From assembly GCA_002350465.1 (NCBI GenBank), contig DEEW01000146.1, positions 17,535 through 22,821 on the forward strand: a DNA stretch of 5,287 bases, read 5' to 3'. This stretch comes from Lachnospiraceae bacterium UBA2868 (lineage in GTDB: Bacteria; Bacillota_A; Clostridia; Lachnospirales; Lachnospiraceae). Made by a program: the position numbers and the translations under genes. This document shows positions 4,769-5,287 of the stretch, one piece after another (positions within the stretch are counted from its first letter, which is position 1; each line of letters begins with the position of its first letter). The notes beneath the pieces are model-generated. The model made no database searches and was not told the origin of the DNA. It was given only the letters and a program-made list of their open reading frames with translations.

Positions 4769-5287
4769 ATGATAGTATTTGCGTGCAGAAAATGTAAATA
4801 TACGGATCTGTCGAATTCATTGTCCGACTATGCCTGTCCGCGCTGTGGAGGCCCAATGACATCGCTCGGGATTGATTCTGCAGCTTGGAACCTGTTGAGC
4901 CCGGAGGAGATGCAAACGAGGATTGATGAGGTTTACGACGCTTCGACTCATGATCCTTCAGTTCCAAATTCCCCCCAAGAGCCTGATCGTATTTCTGAAT
5001 CCGCTTCGCCTGCCAGACCGGTTCAGTCAGTTAAGCGGGTTGAAAACGTAAGCAGGAAAACAAGCCCGAAAACAAGCGGGAAGACCAAAAATAAAACAAG
5101 CAGTAAGACATCCGTCAGACCGGGATTTATCGTTGCCGCAGCCCTGACTGTATTTGCCCTTGCTTCATTTGTGCTGTGGAACAATATAAGGGGTTTATTT
5201 GCAAGACCTGCTTCAAATATCATGGGCTCGGAAGATCAGGTATTGGAGATTCCGGCTTCGGCACCGGCAGGCGAAACCGGTGAGGAT
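4769..5287 (+). CDS. Zinc-ribbon, single-membrane-helix protein, N-terminal part (runs off the right edge)
   Basis: An open frame of 173 codons continues past the window. Residues 1-30 hold a zinc ribbon with Cys6, Cys9, Cys23 and Cys26 (CRKC and CPRC, 13 residues between). A mixed segment follows (31-58, with LSPEEMQTRIDEVYD), then a Pro/Ser-rich stretch (60-90), then a basic Lys-Thr-Ser repeat linker (96-115). One membrane helix lies at about 119-137, and a low-complexity Ala/Pro/Glu start of a distal domain ends at the edge. The basic linker on the N-terminal side of the helix suggests a cytoplasmic zinc ribbon and an external C-terminus, a layout seen in many uncharacterised Firmicute zinc-ribbon membrane proteins. 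The function depends on the unseen C-terminal domain. The start is ATG 4769; GTG 4766 directly before it is also possible, and an in-frame TAA at 4763-4765 excludes anything earlier. No clear SD is present. It is probably downstream of the YitT gene in one transcript. Confidence 0.75.
   Translation, partial: MIVFACRKCKYTDLSNSLSDYACPRCGGPMTSLGIDSAAWNLLSPEEMQTRIDEVYDASTHDPSVPNSPQEPDRISESASPARPVQSVKRVENVSRKTSPKTSGKTKNKTSSKTSVRPGFIVAAALTVFALASFVLWNNIRGLFARPASNIMGSEDQVLEIPASAPAGETGED
5054..5113 (+). repeat. Lys-Thr-Ser codon repeats in the zinc-ribbon membrane protein
   Basis: The 9-mer AAAACAAGC occurs three times (5057-5065, 5069-5077, 5093-5101) within a stretch encoding degenerate K-T-S units (residues 96-115, five K-T pairs). 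It forms a flexible, strongly basic linker just before the membrane helix. It is likely to vary in length between strains through slippage. Confidence 0.6.

Noticed and set aside
4719..5223. Leftward frames at 4719-4967 and 5023-5223
   Set aside because: They lie antisense to the zinc-ribbon gene, whose plus-strand reading has a coherent zinc ribbon, linker and membrane helix. The leftward readings show no domain or SD.
1..5287. CRISPR array, insertion sequence or riboswitch
   Set aside because: Apart from the short Lys-Thr-Ser codon repeat, I saw no spaced direct repeats, transposase frame, terminal inverted repeats or riboswitch-sized structured leader; intergenic gaps are mostly under 60 bases.

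Overview
The window most resembles a low-to-moderate GC anaerobic Firmicute, probably a Lachnospiraceae relative (Butyrivibrio/Lachnospira type). The grounds are indirect: A/G-rich Shine-Dalgarno (SD) sites, a tRNA gene without encoded CCA, a bacteriocin-type double-glycine leader peptide, a YitT/DUF2179 permease, and large envelope membrane proteins of the DUF6020 and GT-C-like kind that are common in that family. No marker in the window fixes the genus.

Layout. Two transcription units diverge from a ~100-base intergenic region (3738-3837) with an extended -10 promoter facing each way. Leftward (minus strand) lie, in order of transcription: tRNA-Ala(CGC) at 3665-3737; an 82-aa double-glycine-leader peptide with a four-cysteine zinc ribbon (3390-3638); a 539-aa polytopic membrane protein with a C-terminal soluble domain (1754-3373); and a 574-aa DUF6020-like polytopic membrane protein (12-1736). 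The gaps are 26, 16 and 17 bases, with no terminator, so tRNA, peptide and both membrane proteins look like one transcript. An ATG at 1-3 on the same strand, with an SD-like sequence inside the end of the 574-aa gene, suggests a fourth protein gene beyond the window.

Rightward (plus strand) lie a YitT-family membrane protein (3838-4710; the start could be 3844 or 3871) and, after 58 bases, the first 173 codons of a gene running off the right edge. That protein has an N-terminal CxxC...CxxC zinc ribbon, a Pro/Ser-rich then Lys-Thr-Ser repeat linker, one membrane helix and the beginning of a distal domain.

How it may work together (inference). The leftward unit pairs a small peptide, apparently built for GG-type cleavage and export, with two multi-pass proteins resembling lipid-linked-sugar (GT-C) glycosyltransferases. 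This suggests an envelope or secreted-product function whose first cistron is released from a tRNA precursor. No C39-peptidase/ABC exporter is present to prove export. The most unusual points are the leader plus zinc-ribbon combination, the tRNA-mRNA linkage, and a perfect terminator-like hairpin antisense to the start of the 539-aa gene.
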